Below are positions 1 to 9,673 of a stretch of 64,000 bases of DNA, one piece after another. How positions within the stretch are numbered: position 1 is the first letter of the stretch; each line of letters starts with the position of its first letter. The stretch spans positions 598,537-662,536 of the forward strand of contig RHPI01003156.1 in NCBI GenBank assembly GCA_009103225.1. Reading direction: 5' to 3'. The translations under genes were made by a program, and so were the position numbers. The notes under the pieces are model-generated. The model made no database searches, had not been told where the DNA came from, and worked only from the letters and a program-made list of their open reading frames with translations. Origin of the DNA: Chlorokybus atmophyticus. Its lineage: Eukaryota; Streptophyta; Chlorokybophyceae; Chlorokybales; Chlorokybaceae.

Positions 1-900
1 CATGAAACAACAAGGAGAAACCTATGAGAGAGATTGTAGGTGTACGTTGCTGTCTTGTCTTGTCTTGGCCCCAGTTTGCCTGTGTGTACAACATGCAGCA
101 GTTTGGACAAACTGCTACATGTTGTACACACAGAGCAGCCAGCTGCGCTGTAGTCGATTGTGGTTGCAACTTGCCAGCAGAACACATAACTGGTGTTTGT
201 GACATTGTTCTGCATGCTGCGCGTCCACATTGTCAACACACTGTGGTCGTGCCGCTCGAAGTGATCATTGTGGTGATGCGCGCGCACAGCTGGCAAAGTC
301 AGCTTTGCGCATCAGCTGTCATGCGCATGTCTTCATTATGATGCTTGAAGGGAAATCTATCAATGGCAGCTTCATGTTTGATGTTGTTACAGTGGGTGGG
401 ATACTTAAAGGGTATGACCAGCTGCTGAACCTGGTGCTTGACGAAGCAACGGAAAACTTGCGAGGTGTGCGCTTGGGTTGCAACAAAGAGGCTGCGTGCA
501 CCCCATTTGTTTTGGCATTTGTTGCTTACTAACGCTTGCTTCTGCCATGCATAGACCCGGACGACCCGATGAAGATTACGGATGAGACTCGCGCGTTGGG
601 TTTGGTGGTTGGTTTACTTTGTTCTTTAGATATCCTTCTTACTGCATGCACAAAACCAAGCGTGTGTATGCGGTTGCCTGCTGAACACGTATGTTCCAGT
701 TGAGTGACAAGATAGCGTCATGTAGTCATGCAGATAGTCCTGCTGCGTTGATTCACTTTGTGTGTATGTGTGCGTGTATTGTGTTGCTGACTTGTTGTTG
801 CTTTATGCAGGTTTGCAGAGGGACTGCGGTGCTGTTGGTGGCTCCCGTCACTGGCACAGAGGAGATAGCCAATCCATTTATGGGCCAAGATGGCGCATAG
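1..900 (+). CDS. LSM7: U6 snRNA-associated Sm-like protein LSm7 (3' part)
   Basis: LSm7 is a subunit of the LSm1-7 ring (cytoplasmic mRNA decapping and decay) and the LSm2-8 ring (U6 snRNA, nucleus). Three exons are well supported: 393-464, 555-607 and 811-900 (TAG stop). Joined in frame they give the Sm1 motif GILKGYDQLLNLVLDEA, a DPDDP loop, TRALGLVV and the Sm2 motif CRGTAVLLV, ending TGTEEIANPFMGQDGA. KGYDQLLNLVLDEA and the IANPF tail are the plant form of LSm7. Introns 465-554 and 608-810 are GT-AG. The N-terminal helix and first beta strands (about 25 residues) are not resolved. A stretch ending at a GT donor at 40 has the right phase and could be an upstream exon, but joining it directly to 393 gives a poor LSm fold, so a short exon may be missed or the gene may begin outside the window. 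The identity is near certain; the 5' end is not. Confidence 0.9.
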
Positions 901-2696
901 CAGCAGCTGGTTGGCATCCTATGCTGTTCGCAGATTGTTGAGAGCGACATCCGATATCTGTTTGAGAAAAAGTCCAGTGATGTTGAAGACGGATAGTCTC
1001 GTTACTAGTTCGTGTACCAGCTGGCTGCTACACTGGAACACTACACTGGCGGGGATACCTGTTGCGCAGTTCACGTTGGCATTGCTAGCGTGTTTTTGAT
1101 CTGCTACGTGTGTCTGGTTGCGTGTGTGCGTGTGTACAGAAGATTTAGACTGTTGCATCCATGCAATAGTGCATGATGCACGCTGGTACATGATAAACCA
1201 TGCACGCCAACAACACACATACTGACTTGATTACTTTACATATTTTTTTTACTTCACTAATTTTACAACTACCCCATCTTGTTAGACGTGAAAGCATGCA
1301 TGCGCAGTCATGGTTACCTGCACCATGGCTGTTGTGTGTGTGTGCGCACACGCGCAGATCATAGCGCGAAATGCCGCCCCCAGTTCTGCATGTCATCCAT
1401 CCTGCATTGACGTGTGCTGCTGTTGCATTTGTCGCGTCTCAGAGCCGGAGTACGCAAGATGTGAAGCACGTTGTGCACATGCAAAGTATATGCACAAGTT
1501 GCAGAAAATTGCAACAGCCAATACTTACATGGCAACAAGCAACGTGACATTAAGCTGCAAACTGGTGCACATAAACACGAAATGCTACATCTATTATGTA
1601 CACACGTGGAGACACATGACAACAGGTGAAAAAGCAACGCCAACCAGGGTCGGCAGGGGCTGGCCACCCCATGCTGCCAAACACCAACCATCAACGCCCG
1701 CAACACCCGAACTCACCTGTCACACATGCACCACACGTTAGCAAATGCCAAGTGTGGGTAGTTGCTATTGCGGTTGACCGGTCCGACTGCATTGACGAAT
1801 TGGCTGCTATATCAAAGGTAGCGGGCAACAACTAGCACGACCACGTGAACGAATCAATTGCAACGTCGTGACATTGCAAGCAAGCATGTGCAGTGCATGT
1901 CAATGCTATGATAGCGGGCATGGAACACAGCCTGCATGCTGTGTACTGATCACACTCCTTGCTTGTAACATGCATGCGCCATCGCACGCCACATTGTATG
2001 TGCATGCTCGTTGCTACGTAGCGGGTAGAGTGGAGTCTATATATACAAACTCCACTTCCAAAATCATGTAACGGTGTAGACATAGTAGTAGTTGGTGTTG
2101 TATACCAAAATCATGATAGTGTACAACGCATGCAACATAATGGCACCGCGTATATCATGTCACTTGCACAACTTGTGCAGACACTCCGAGTCAGATGAGT
2201 CAGCTCAATGCAACATACACCAACATCGGGCCAACCATGCGCTTGCACGCTACTTGCCTCTACCCCTCACCCTACCCCTATCGCCTCGTTGTTAGTCAAG
2301 CGTGCATCCAATGCACCCATAAACACATGCGCATGTGCTTGTTTGCTTAATGCGCTGTGGTTCTTGTGCACGTAGTGGTGATGTTCCTTATATACGTCAT
2401 AAAGGTCCTGAAGATTGCAAACTGCATGTCTTAATACTATGAGACACTTCGTGGTCGAGGTACTAGTAGGGCAAACGCCTTTACTTTTAAGTTAAGCTTC
2501 CACGTTATTTGCCACTAGCGGTTTATGCAACTTGCTGGCGGTGCATGCAATTGCAATCACATCTGAAAATGACTCTTCGTAGTGAAATACTGCTATCAAG
2601 GGGTACCCATCTTAACCAAAGGTTAATGAAAAAGATTAGGCATGGCCATCAAAGCATTGTATCAAAAATTATATTTCAAGATTTTGCAATTACCCT

Positions 2697-2726
2697 CAGT
2701 TATGACACCCCTAGGTGTCATAACTG
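2697..2726. repeat. Perfect palindrome, 13-bp arms, 4-base loop
   Basis: The arm CAGTTATGACACC is followed by CCTA and then its exact reverse complement GGTGTCATAACTG. It lies in a non-coding AT-rich stretch and could be a hairpin terminator or part of an old mobile element; nothing around it decides. Confidence 0.7.
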
Positions 2727-3059
2727 ACGGTAACCGAGCCACCATAACTTTTGCAATTCTGGTCCAAACGGGTGAAAACCCCGATTGTGTCTTTAAAGTT
2801 CGGCACAGTCAACCAACACTTTACACAAGCGTAATGCAAAGCGGCTAAATTAAGCCAAATGTTTTAAACATTTTCAAATCCTAGTAAGATTTGAAGGCTC
2901 TACTACCCCCCCACTTGGGCCCATTTTTACGTTTGCAATCTAATTGCCATCTCAATGGTCACCGCGATTCGATTGGTCACAATGTGGGGACACGGTGGCA
3001 ATGCACAACAACACCAAATATGTCGAGATGGGTAAGACCCCAAGTAGCAATGGCGGCGG

Positions 3060-3064
3060 CATAA
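3060..3064. repeat. Target site duplication (left), CATAA
   Basis: CATAA directly precedes the left LTR and is repeated at 11570-11574 directly after the right LTR. Five-base duplications are typical of Ty3/gypsy integrases. Confidence 0.9.
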
Positions 3065-4438
3065 TGTTACGCCGGGCGGGGGGTAATTATCACTTAAAAC
3101 TATGTACAGTGATCACACACTTAACATGTAGTGACTGTACACTCCCTTAACCATCTTTCGTTGAGTGAACAACTACTTGGCAACTTAAGGGTTATGGTCA
3201 CCTAGCTTAGGTACCCCTACCTTAGTCCCAAAAGCCCAGAGCTCAAGTCGTGCGGCGGCTACCCTCCACCCGCGACTGGCTCCTTTTTTATGGCGAAATC
3301 CATCGCCATGAGCTTTACTAGGAACTATCTTGGCTAAGACCTACTTGGTTCAAAGCCCTCTACCAGATCCCCATTCACTCACCCAAGTGATTAGTTTAGT
3401 TCACTCGACATTAGTTCACTGGCATTCAGCAAAGTGACCAATAATGCCAATCCGCGATTTTTGTGCTTGCGGCCATGGCAGACGGCGCTGTCACGCGCTG
3501 CGTATCGGCACACGCGGGAGGGGGCAAATGCCTTAGCCGATTTTCTGTCGCGACGTCGCGTCGCGAAGTGATCTAATAGTTGATTCACTAGTGAATCAAC
3601 TTTAGTTCACTACCTTGTCGGCTTTATGAATCACTCCATTAGTGAACTAACTTAGTTCACCAGTGATTCACTATTGGCTCCCTCTTCTATTAGTCNAGGG
3701 TGATTCACTTAGTTCACTTAGTTCACTTAGTTCACTTCGAACCCTTAGTGAACTACTTTTAGTTCATGTTCGTAACTGAACCAGTGAACTATTTTAGTTC
3801 ACTTACGAACCCTTAGTGAACTACTTTTAGTTCATGTTCGTAACTGAACCAGTGAACTATTTTAGTTCACTTACGAACCCTTAGTGAACTATTTTAGTTC
3901 ATGTTCGTAACTGAACTAGTGAACTAATTTAGCTCACTATGTTGATTCACTTCGCAGGTGAATCAACCCCTTCGCGAACTCATTTCGCGAAGTCCTTTTT
4001 GTTCACCCTAAGAGAGGCTACTTCGCTCTATTCATCTGATCCAAATAAGCCGCCTTGGATTGGCCTAAATGAACCTTATAATTACACATGCTTTTTCCTA
4101 TGATGTTTCACACGATTGGCCCCATAAGCCCACATCGCGTTAATAAATCATTATACTAGAGCCATGTGCTTTTATCTTCCTACTCAAGACGCCCATACAT
4201 TCATGAATAGGGTAATTCCTAGTCAACCACTTCTAATTAGATGCAAATGCTCTAACTAGCCAGGCCTATAATTAGCGTTGCATTGTATTCGTGTTAAAGC
4301 TCAAACACAAACACACGCACTCAAAGCTTTTATAACAAACCAAGATAATCCAACCAAGGTTCATTAAACTTTTGTCTCCCGCTAATTGAACTTATATATA
4401 CACTGTACATGACCAGCTGTAATAGCTAGGCCGTAACA
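3065..4438 (-). repeat. 3' LTR of the Ty3/gypsy element (left copy)
   Basis: Length 1374 bp, TG...CA ends with 7-bp inverted termini. It carries about three copies of a 68-bp tandem unit (unit marker GTAACTGAAC at 3772, 3840, 3908) where the other LTR has ten. One N at 3696 replaces about a dozen bases present in the other LTR, so part of the length difference may be assembly collapse. A TATATATAAG box (minus strand) lies at about 4392-4400. Confidence 0.93.
4392..4400 (-). promoter_or_regulatory. TATA box in the left LTR
   Basis: On the minus strand the LTR start is followed about 40 bases later by TATATATAAG, the expected core promoter for pol II transcription of the element. The same box is in the right LTR at about 11523-11531, which is the copy that would drive genomic RNA. 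Confidence 0.6.
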
Positions 4439-4441
4439 ATG

Positions 4442-4452
4442 CCCCCCCTTTA
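4442..4452 (-). promoter_or_regulatory. Polypurine tract (plus-strand primer site)
   Basis: In element sense the bases AAAGGGGGGG lie three bases upstream of the 3' LTR. This is the position and composition of the RNase H-resistant polypurine tract that primes plus-strand DNA synthesis. Confidence 0.85.
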
Positions 4453-4597
4453 GCTATTGAGCGTCTCTGCTCAATTTCTTTCTCCACGCTTTCCAACCTA
4501 GGGAAACAAGCCATGATCAGTAACTTGATAGGTCAAAACGTGGAACTACTTCTAAAGGCGGAAAATATATATCTTCAGAAATGGACCTTCCTGGACT

Positions 4598-7500
4598 TCA
4601 TCTTTGGGCAACCGTTAGCTCCCTCCAATATTTCTTTATCAGAAGTGGTGCTCGCATGCTAGGTTCGTCAACCCATTCACATGCTTCAAACGGATGACCC
4701 TTCCATTTCACAAAGTAACTGGGAGATCTGCCTTTCCGGCCTTTGTGGGTTATTATACCCTCCACTTCATACTCCCAATCTCCTTCTATAAACATTGGGG
4801 GTGGTGGTGGCTGCACCGACCCATCTGAGTGATAGGCTCTCAATAGCGAGGCATGAAATACATTATGTATCTTAAGACTCGGTGGCAATTCTAACTTGAA
4901 TGCCACAGCCCCTATCTTTTCTACTACCTTAAATGGTCCAAGCCATCGGGGTAATAGTTTTCGGGCCCCATCGAGAGACTCCATCCTCACATTCTTTGTG
5001 TAAAGTAGGACTTCTTGTCCCACTTCAAACACAGCCTCTGCCCTCTTGGCATCGGCATATTGACGCATACGATTTTGGGTTGCTAATAAGGCCCTCTTGG
5101 CCTCATTTTGCACCTGCCCTAATCGTTGAGCCAAAATTTGAGCCGAGGGGTTGACTCTTTTCCTAGCCCCCATATTCTCCATTAAAGCCTCAACTGGACT
5201 CAATGGATGGCGGCCATAACCAATATAAAATGGTGTCATCCCCGTTGACTCATTCACCGAATCATTGATGGCATACTCAACGAAAGGGAGATATGTATCC
5301 CAATCTCTAATATTCTTTAATGAGTAATGCCTCAATAGTTGTTCCACTGTCTGATTCACACGCTCGGTTTGCCCATCTGTTTGAGGATGAAACGCGGTGG
5401 ATAGCTTATTATCCAAATTTAATGTATCACATAACTCACGCCAAAAGGCGGAAGTGAACCGCGAATCCCTATCCGAAATCATATCCACGGGCATCCCAAA
5501 TTGTGAATACCATCTCCTGAAAAAGGCATGGGCAAAATCCTCGCCCGTAAATTTTGGAGGAGTTGGTTCTAAGTGAACAACCTTACTAAACCGGTCTACA
5601 AATACAACCATTCCATTATTCCCTTTTACCGTTTTAGGTAATTGGACTATGAAGTCAACAGACATTGACTTCCAAGCCCCCTCTGGTATGGACAAAGGTT
5701 GTAATTTCCCGGCCGGTTTTGCCCTTACGGATTTATTCCTTTGGCATGAGTCACAATTCTTTACAAAGCTTTCAACATCCACTCTTAAGGTCGGCCACCA
5801 ATACCTCCTAGCCAAAGACTCGGTAGTTTTCCTTATACCAAAATGGCCACGGTAAGGGGGATTATGTGATTCTGTAATCACCTTTGACCTAAGTGACCCA
5901 TCCATTGGAACCGCAATCTTTTCTTCATCTTTATACCAAAATGCCCCATGTGGTTTTAACACTTGGTTGAACTCCAAAAGGAACTCCGGGCAATTAGTAT
6001 AACTTGCGATCATTTGGTTAGGAATATCACTCACATAATCCAATGCAAGTAACGCCAAATCCTCGGATAATGCGGGATGCCTACTTAAAGGATCTGCCGC
6101 ATTTATCCTACCTGGCCTATATTCCCAATCAAAATCATATCGCACCAAATACTCATGCCACCTTACTTGGCGTCGCGACAAATTAGGTTGCGTATTTAGG
6201 TGCACTAAGGGGTTGTGATCAGTTATCACCTTAAAATGTCTCCCCTCTAAGTAACACCTCCATCTATGCAACGCTTTCACAACACCTAATAGTTCTTGAT
6301 CGGTGGTTGAGTAATTCTTCTCCGCGGGCTTATACTTGAAACTTTCAAAGGCTACTGGATGCCCCTCTTGCACTAGTATAGCCCCGGTTCCTGCCAAAGA
6401 GGCATCACTTATTACCTCAAATGGCTTGTCCATTTCCGGCAACTTCAATACCGGAAGTGAGGTCATAGCAGCCTTAAGCCTCTCAAAGGCTTGTTGCTCC
6501 TTAGGACCCCATTCGAAGGGTTTTCGGGTACTTGTCAAAGTAGTGAGTGGGGCGGCTATAATTGAGTAGCCTAAAATAAAACGGCGGAACCATAGGCAAA
6601 AACCCAAGAATTTCTGTAACTCCGTTACATTCTTAGGAACTGCCCAGTCTTTAACCCTTTCGAGTTTCTTTGGATCGCCTTTTATTCCTTCTTCACTCAC
6701 AATATTACCCAAGTACTCTACTTCCCTAGCAAAGAAGTCACACTTCTTGAAATTCGCCAAGAACTTATGCTCCCTTAGCCTACTCAAGGCTTTTCGTAAA
6801 TGAAGCACATGTTCCTCTTTTGTACTTGAAAATACAATAACATCATCCAAGTACACTAGGACGAATTTCCCTACCTCCTCTTTAAATACTTCATTCATTA
6901 CCGCTTGGAATGTGGCCGGCGCATTGCACAAGCCAAATGGCATCACCTTATATTCATAATGACCCATCGGGGTTTTAAACCCTGTTTTATACCTATCTTC
7001 TATCGCGATAGGTATTTGGTGATAACCACTAGTTAGGTCGAGGGTGCTAAACCACGACTTCCCAACTAGTTGATCATACAAATCATCCAAACGCGGTAAG
7101 GGAAAGGCATTCATCACCGTTTGTGCATTTAATGACCTATAATCAACACACATTCGGAGCTTGCCTCCCTTCTTTTCGGCAAAAATTACATTAGCCGAAT
7201 AGGGGCTTTGCGATTCGACTATCAAACCCCTTTCTAGGAGATAGTCCACCTGCTTCTTTGCTTCGTCTCGTTCCTTGGGACTTAGCCTATACAATGGCCT
7301 TATTGGCGGAGGCCCAGCCCCTTTCTTTAGTGGGATTAAATGGGACACAAACCTATTTGCCGGTGCACTTGGTAGATCCGCGGAGAATATATCCATAAAC
7401 TCCCTCACCACCGGGTGTACCTTTTCCCAATCAATTTCACTTGACTCTTCCAAGTCCCCCACTATGCTTAGGCAACCTACAGCCAATTCGGAGTCACCCT

Positions 7501-8350
7501 TTAACCATTGATAAACTGGGTCAATGGTGGGTTTACTCCTTCTGTTAGGCTTACGGTTCCTACTAGGTGTCAAAGCAAAACGCTTGTCACCTTGTGTGAT
7601 TGTAATAGAAGGTGGCACGCTTGTTAATTCTAACCTCACGTGCCTTTGCCAACTATCACCTAATATCACATCTATGCCTGGAATAAGGGACTTGACCACA
7701 TACAGCTTAATTTTGGTCTTATAATCCCCCATTCGAATTAGCAACTCTGTCACGCCACTTACTTCACAATGTAACTCACCTACTAGGCTTGCCCTAGCAT
7801 TGGTAGTTTCAATGGTGGCCGAGACCCTTTTTGCCAATTCGGCACTTACGAAATTTCCTAAGGCACCAGTGTCAACTAAGACACCACACGCCCTCTCATT
7901 CACTAATGCATCGAAGACCATACTTAGTCTAGGATTTATTTGTGAACCTCGGCGATCACTTGCATCATCACACCATATTTGCAAGTCAGTGGCAAAAGGT
8001 GATTTGGCCCTTGGTAATGTGCCCATACGGCGCATACCGCCTAACAACCTTTTCCACTTACCATAATATTTAGGTGTTAGAACACACGCCTTAATTTCGG
8101 GGTTAGTTTGCTTTAGTTGCCAATAATTTGTCAAAGTACTTGTTAACTCACGAAGTGGCACGCATATGAGAATTCGCTCATGCCCTACCTCAAGTGAATT
8201 AATTCTTGGCAAATCTTCAAACTCATTCCCAAAACAAACATCGCATTTCATAGGCAACTTCATCGTTGTAGCTATACAACTATTGTTCTCAAGTCGCCCA
8301 CTACTTTGCTCCTTTGGCGCCGTTCCTATACAAGCAACCACCCCACACCG
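4598..8350 (-). CDS. pol: Pol polyprotein: protease, RT, RNase H, integrase, chromodomain
   Basis: This frame of about 1,250 codons lies in the same frame as gag and is open directly after gag's UGA. Numbering from a GTG at 8341: aspartic protease with DTG at about 157; reverse transcriptase about 340-520 with YLDD at 497-500; RNase H about 640-755 with SDAS and TDHN motifs; integrase zinc finger HHCC about 825-866; integrase catalytic D896, D957 and E993, followed by FHPQTDGQTERVN; a chromodomain in the last 60 residues with FVKWKGHP. The chromodomain is known in this lineage to steer integration to modified chromatin. There is no ATG at the frame's beginning, which fits translation as a gag-pol fusion by stop-codon readthrough. 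All catalytic residues appear intact. Stop at 4598-4600. Confidence 0.95.
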   Translation of the reverse strand, partial: RCGVVACIGTAPKEQSSGRLENNSCIATTMKLPMKCDVCFGNEFEDLPRINSLEVGHERILICVPLRELTSTLTNYWQLKQTNPEIKACVLTPKYYGKWKRLLGGMRRMGTLPRAKSPFATDLQIWCDDASDRRGSQINPRLSMVFDALVNERACGVLVDTGALGNFVSAELAKRVSATIETTNARASLVGELHCEVSGVTELLIRMGDYKTKIKLYVVKSLIPGIDVILGDSWQRHVRLELTSVPPSITITQGDKRFALTPSRNRKPNRRSKPTIDPVYQWLKGDSELAVGCLSIVGDLEESSEIDWEKVHPVVREFMDIFSADLPSAPANRFVSHLIPLKKGAGPPPIRPLYRLSPKERDEAKKQVDYLLERGLIVESQSPYSANVIFAEKKGGKLRMCVDYRSLNAQTVMNAFPLPRLDDLYDQLVGKSWFSTLDLTSGYHQIPIAIEDRYKTGFKTPMGHYEYKVMPFGLCNAPATFQAVMNEVFKEEVGKFVLVYLDDVIVFSSTKEEHVLHLRKALSRLREHKFLANFKKCDFFAREVEYLGNIVSEEGIKGDPKKLERVKDWAVPKNVTELQKFLGFCLWFRRFILGYSIIAAPLTTLTSTRKPFEWGPKEQQAFERLKAAMTSLPVLKLPEMDKPFEVISDASLAGTGAILVQEGHPVAFESFKYKPAEKNYSTTDQELLGVVKALHRWRCYLEGRHFKVITDHNPLVHLNTQPNLSRRQVRWHEYLVRYDFDWEYRPGRINAADPLSRHPALSEDLALLALDYVSDIPNQMIASYTNCPEFLLEFNQVLKPHGAFWYKDEEKIAVPMDGSLRSKVITESHNPPYRGHFGIRKTTESLARRYWWPTLRVDVESFVKNCDSCQRNKSVRAKPAGKLQPLSIPEGAWKSMSVDFIVQLPKTVKGNNGMVVFVDRFSKVVHLEPTPPKFTGEDFAHAFFRRWYSQFGMPVDMISDRDSRFTSAFWRELCDTLNLDNKLSTAFHPQTDGQTERVNQTVEQLLRHYSLKNIRDWDTYLPFVEYAINDSVNESTGMTPFYIGYGRHPLSPVEALMENMGARKRVNPSAQILAQRLGQVQNEAKRALLATQNRMRQYADAKRAEAVFEVGQEVLLYTKNVRMESLDGARKLLPRWLGPFKVVEKIGAVAFKLELPPSLKIHNVFHASLLRAYHSDGSVQPPPPPMFIEGDWEYEVEGIITHKGRKGRSPSYFVKWKGHPFEACEWVDEPSMRAPLLIKKYWRELTVAQR

Positions 8351-9583
8351 TCACTTGGTGGGATCCTCGGTTGGCTTTGCTCCCTTCTTCGGGCACTTGG
8401 AGGCTATATGCCCCTTTTCGCCACAAATGAAGCATAAACCTTCCCGAGCTCTTCTCTCCTTCTCTTCACTGGAGAGTCTTGCCTTGCCCTGGTAGGCTGG
8501 CTTAAAGGGTTTCTTGCCAAACGGCTTTTTACCCTTTTTCTTTAGAGGGGTCTTTGAAGACTTCTCCTTTTCAACCGGACCTTCCATCTCCGATTGAGGG
8601 GCAAATCCTTTTCTTTTCTTTCCCTTTCCTCCCCCGGATTTGTCTCCACCCTCTTCTTTATCCCTTTTGTTAATGCTAGCCAAGTTCCGGCCGACCCATC
8701 TCGCCGTATTCTCAAGCTCCGTGAACTTCTCCTGAGTCCACTCTATATCGGTCTTTTGCAACCTCATAATATCTGGTTGCTTTTGGAGCTTAGAATCCAA
8801 GGCTCGAATGAATAGGTTGGCCTTTTCAATCAGGCTTAGTGGCCTTCCCCCATTTGCAGCTTGAGCCGCTAACAGGTTGAATTGGCTCACAAATTCCGTG
8901 ATCAACTTGCCCGATTGTTTCAAATCGGATAGCTTATCCCTGGCATCAAGCCCGGGGTCCACTGTCCTATATTGGCTAAACAAAAACTCCTTTAGGGATT
9001 CAAAGGTGGGCTCAACCAAATGAGACCTATGGTCCTTCCACAACTGAAGTGGTTCTGGACCTAAGTATCCCGCGGCAAAACCCAACCTTTGCCTTTCTGG
9101 AACCGTAGCCAAAGTCACTTCGACTTGGTTCCACCAAGCGTCTATATCCTCCCCTTTTTTGCCTGTCCATGCCGGGGGAATTTTTAGAAACTTGGTACTT
9201 GGTCGTACTTGGACCGAGTCTGTTTTGTCCTCGAGTTCTTTCATCTTCTGCTCCCCAAGGACACGGAGGCGCGTGAGCTCCTCCTCATTCTTCTCGAGGT
9301 TCTTTACTAGCCTCAAGATGCCTTGCTTGGCCTTTTTGCCCTCTTTGCAACAAGCCAAGGCTATTTTCTTGTACTTCGGCGACAACTCGGCTATTCTTCG
9401 TTCCATCTTTTTCCCTAGCTGGGGAATCGGTGGATCCGAAGCTTCCGCCTGTTCCGCCATTGCCGCGACTAGCCTTTTTTCTTCGAAGTAGGCTTCTTTT
9501 TCGCGGTAATCCTCTTCACTGGCGCTACTACTAAAAGTCTCGCGCCACTTGTGATAATTTCCAATCCGGCGTTGTTTCGGCAT
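8351..9583 (-). CDS. gag: Gag polyprotein with CCHC zinc knuckle
   Basis: Gag forms the virus-like particle and packages element RNA. The first ATG of the frame is at 9583 and gives about 410 residues; the frame is open further upstream to the primer site without an ATG. The N-terminal third is charged and coiled-coil-like (long Glu/Lys runs). A retrotransposon gag (capsid) region follows, roughly residues 145-270, with AWTGKKGEDIDAWW and a conserved LWKDH segment. A basic Lys/Gly-rich linker leads to one zinc knuckle, CFICGEKGHIASKC, near the end. The frame ends in UGA followed by CGG, and pol continues in the same frame. Confidence 0.93.
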   Translation of the reverse strand: MPKQRRIGNYHKWRETFSSSASEEDYREKEAYFEEKRLVAAMAEQAEASDPPIPQLGKKMERRIAELSPKYKKIALACCKEGKKAKQGILRLVKNLEKNEEELTRLRVLGEQKMKELEDKTDSVQVRPSTKFLKIPPAWTGKKGEDIDAWWNQVEVTLATVPERQRLGFAAGYLGPEPLQLWKDHRSHLVEPTFESLKEFLFSQYRTVDPGLDARDKLSDLKQSGKLITEFVSQFNLLAAQAANGGRPLSLIEKANLFIRALDSKLQKQPDIMRLQKTDIEWTQEKFTELENTARWVGRNLASINKRDKEEGGDKSGGGKGKKRKGFAPQSEMEGPVEKEKSSKTPLKKKGKKPFGKKPFKPAYQGKARLSSEEKERRAREGLCFICGEKGHIASKCPKKGAKPTEDPTK

Positions 9584-9659
9584 GCACTTTGGAAGCGCTA
9601 ATTTCCGAATCAAAGTGGCCCCAAACCACAGCCTGAGTGGTTCAAAATCGTATAACCAA

Positions 9660-9671
9660 GCTCCGAGGCCA
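9660..9671 (-). promoter_or_regulatory. Primer binding site, initiator-Met tRNA-like
   Basis: Two bases after the 5' LTR the element reads TGGCCTCGGAGC. Plant elements primed by initiator Met tRNA have TGGTATCAGAGC; nine of twelve bases agree, and the following TTGGTTATACG also looks plant-like. The three differences may mirror this organism's own tRNA or indicate another primer. Confidence 0.65.
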
Positions 9672-9673
9672 GC

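Larger units (their letters stand above)
901..3064. other. Intergenic stretch, no gene recognised
   Basis: No reading frame here resembles a known protein and none continues through plausible splice sites. CA/TG-rich runs are common from 1100 to 2100. From about 2540 the base composition shifts to AT-rich and there is a 13-bp-arm palindrome at 2697-2726. The last bases before 3065 are the left flank of the LTR retrotransposon insertion. Confidence 0.6.

Noticed and set aside
1310-1741. A 143-codon Cys/His-rich frame
   Set aside because: Composition follows the TG/CA-rich DNA; nothing gene-like on either side.
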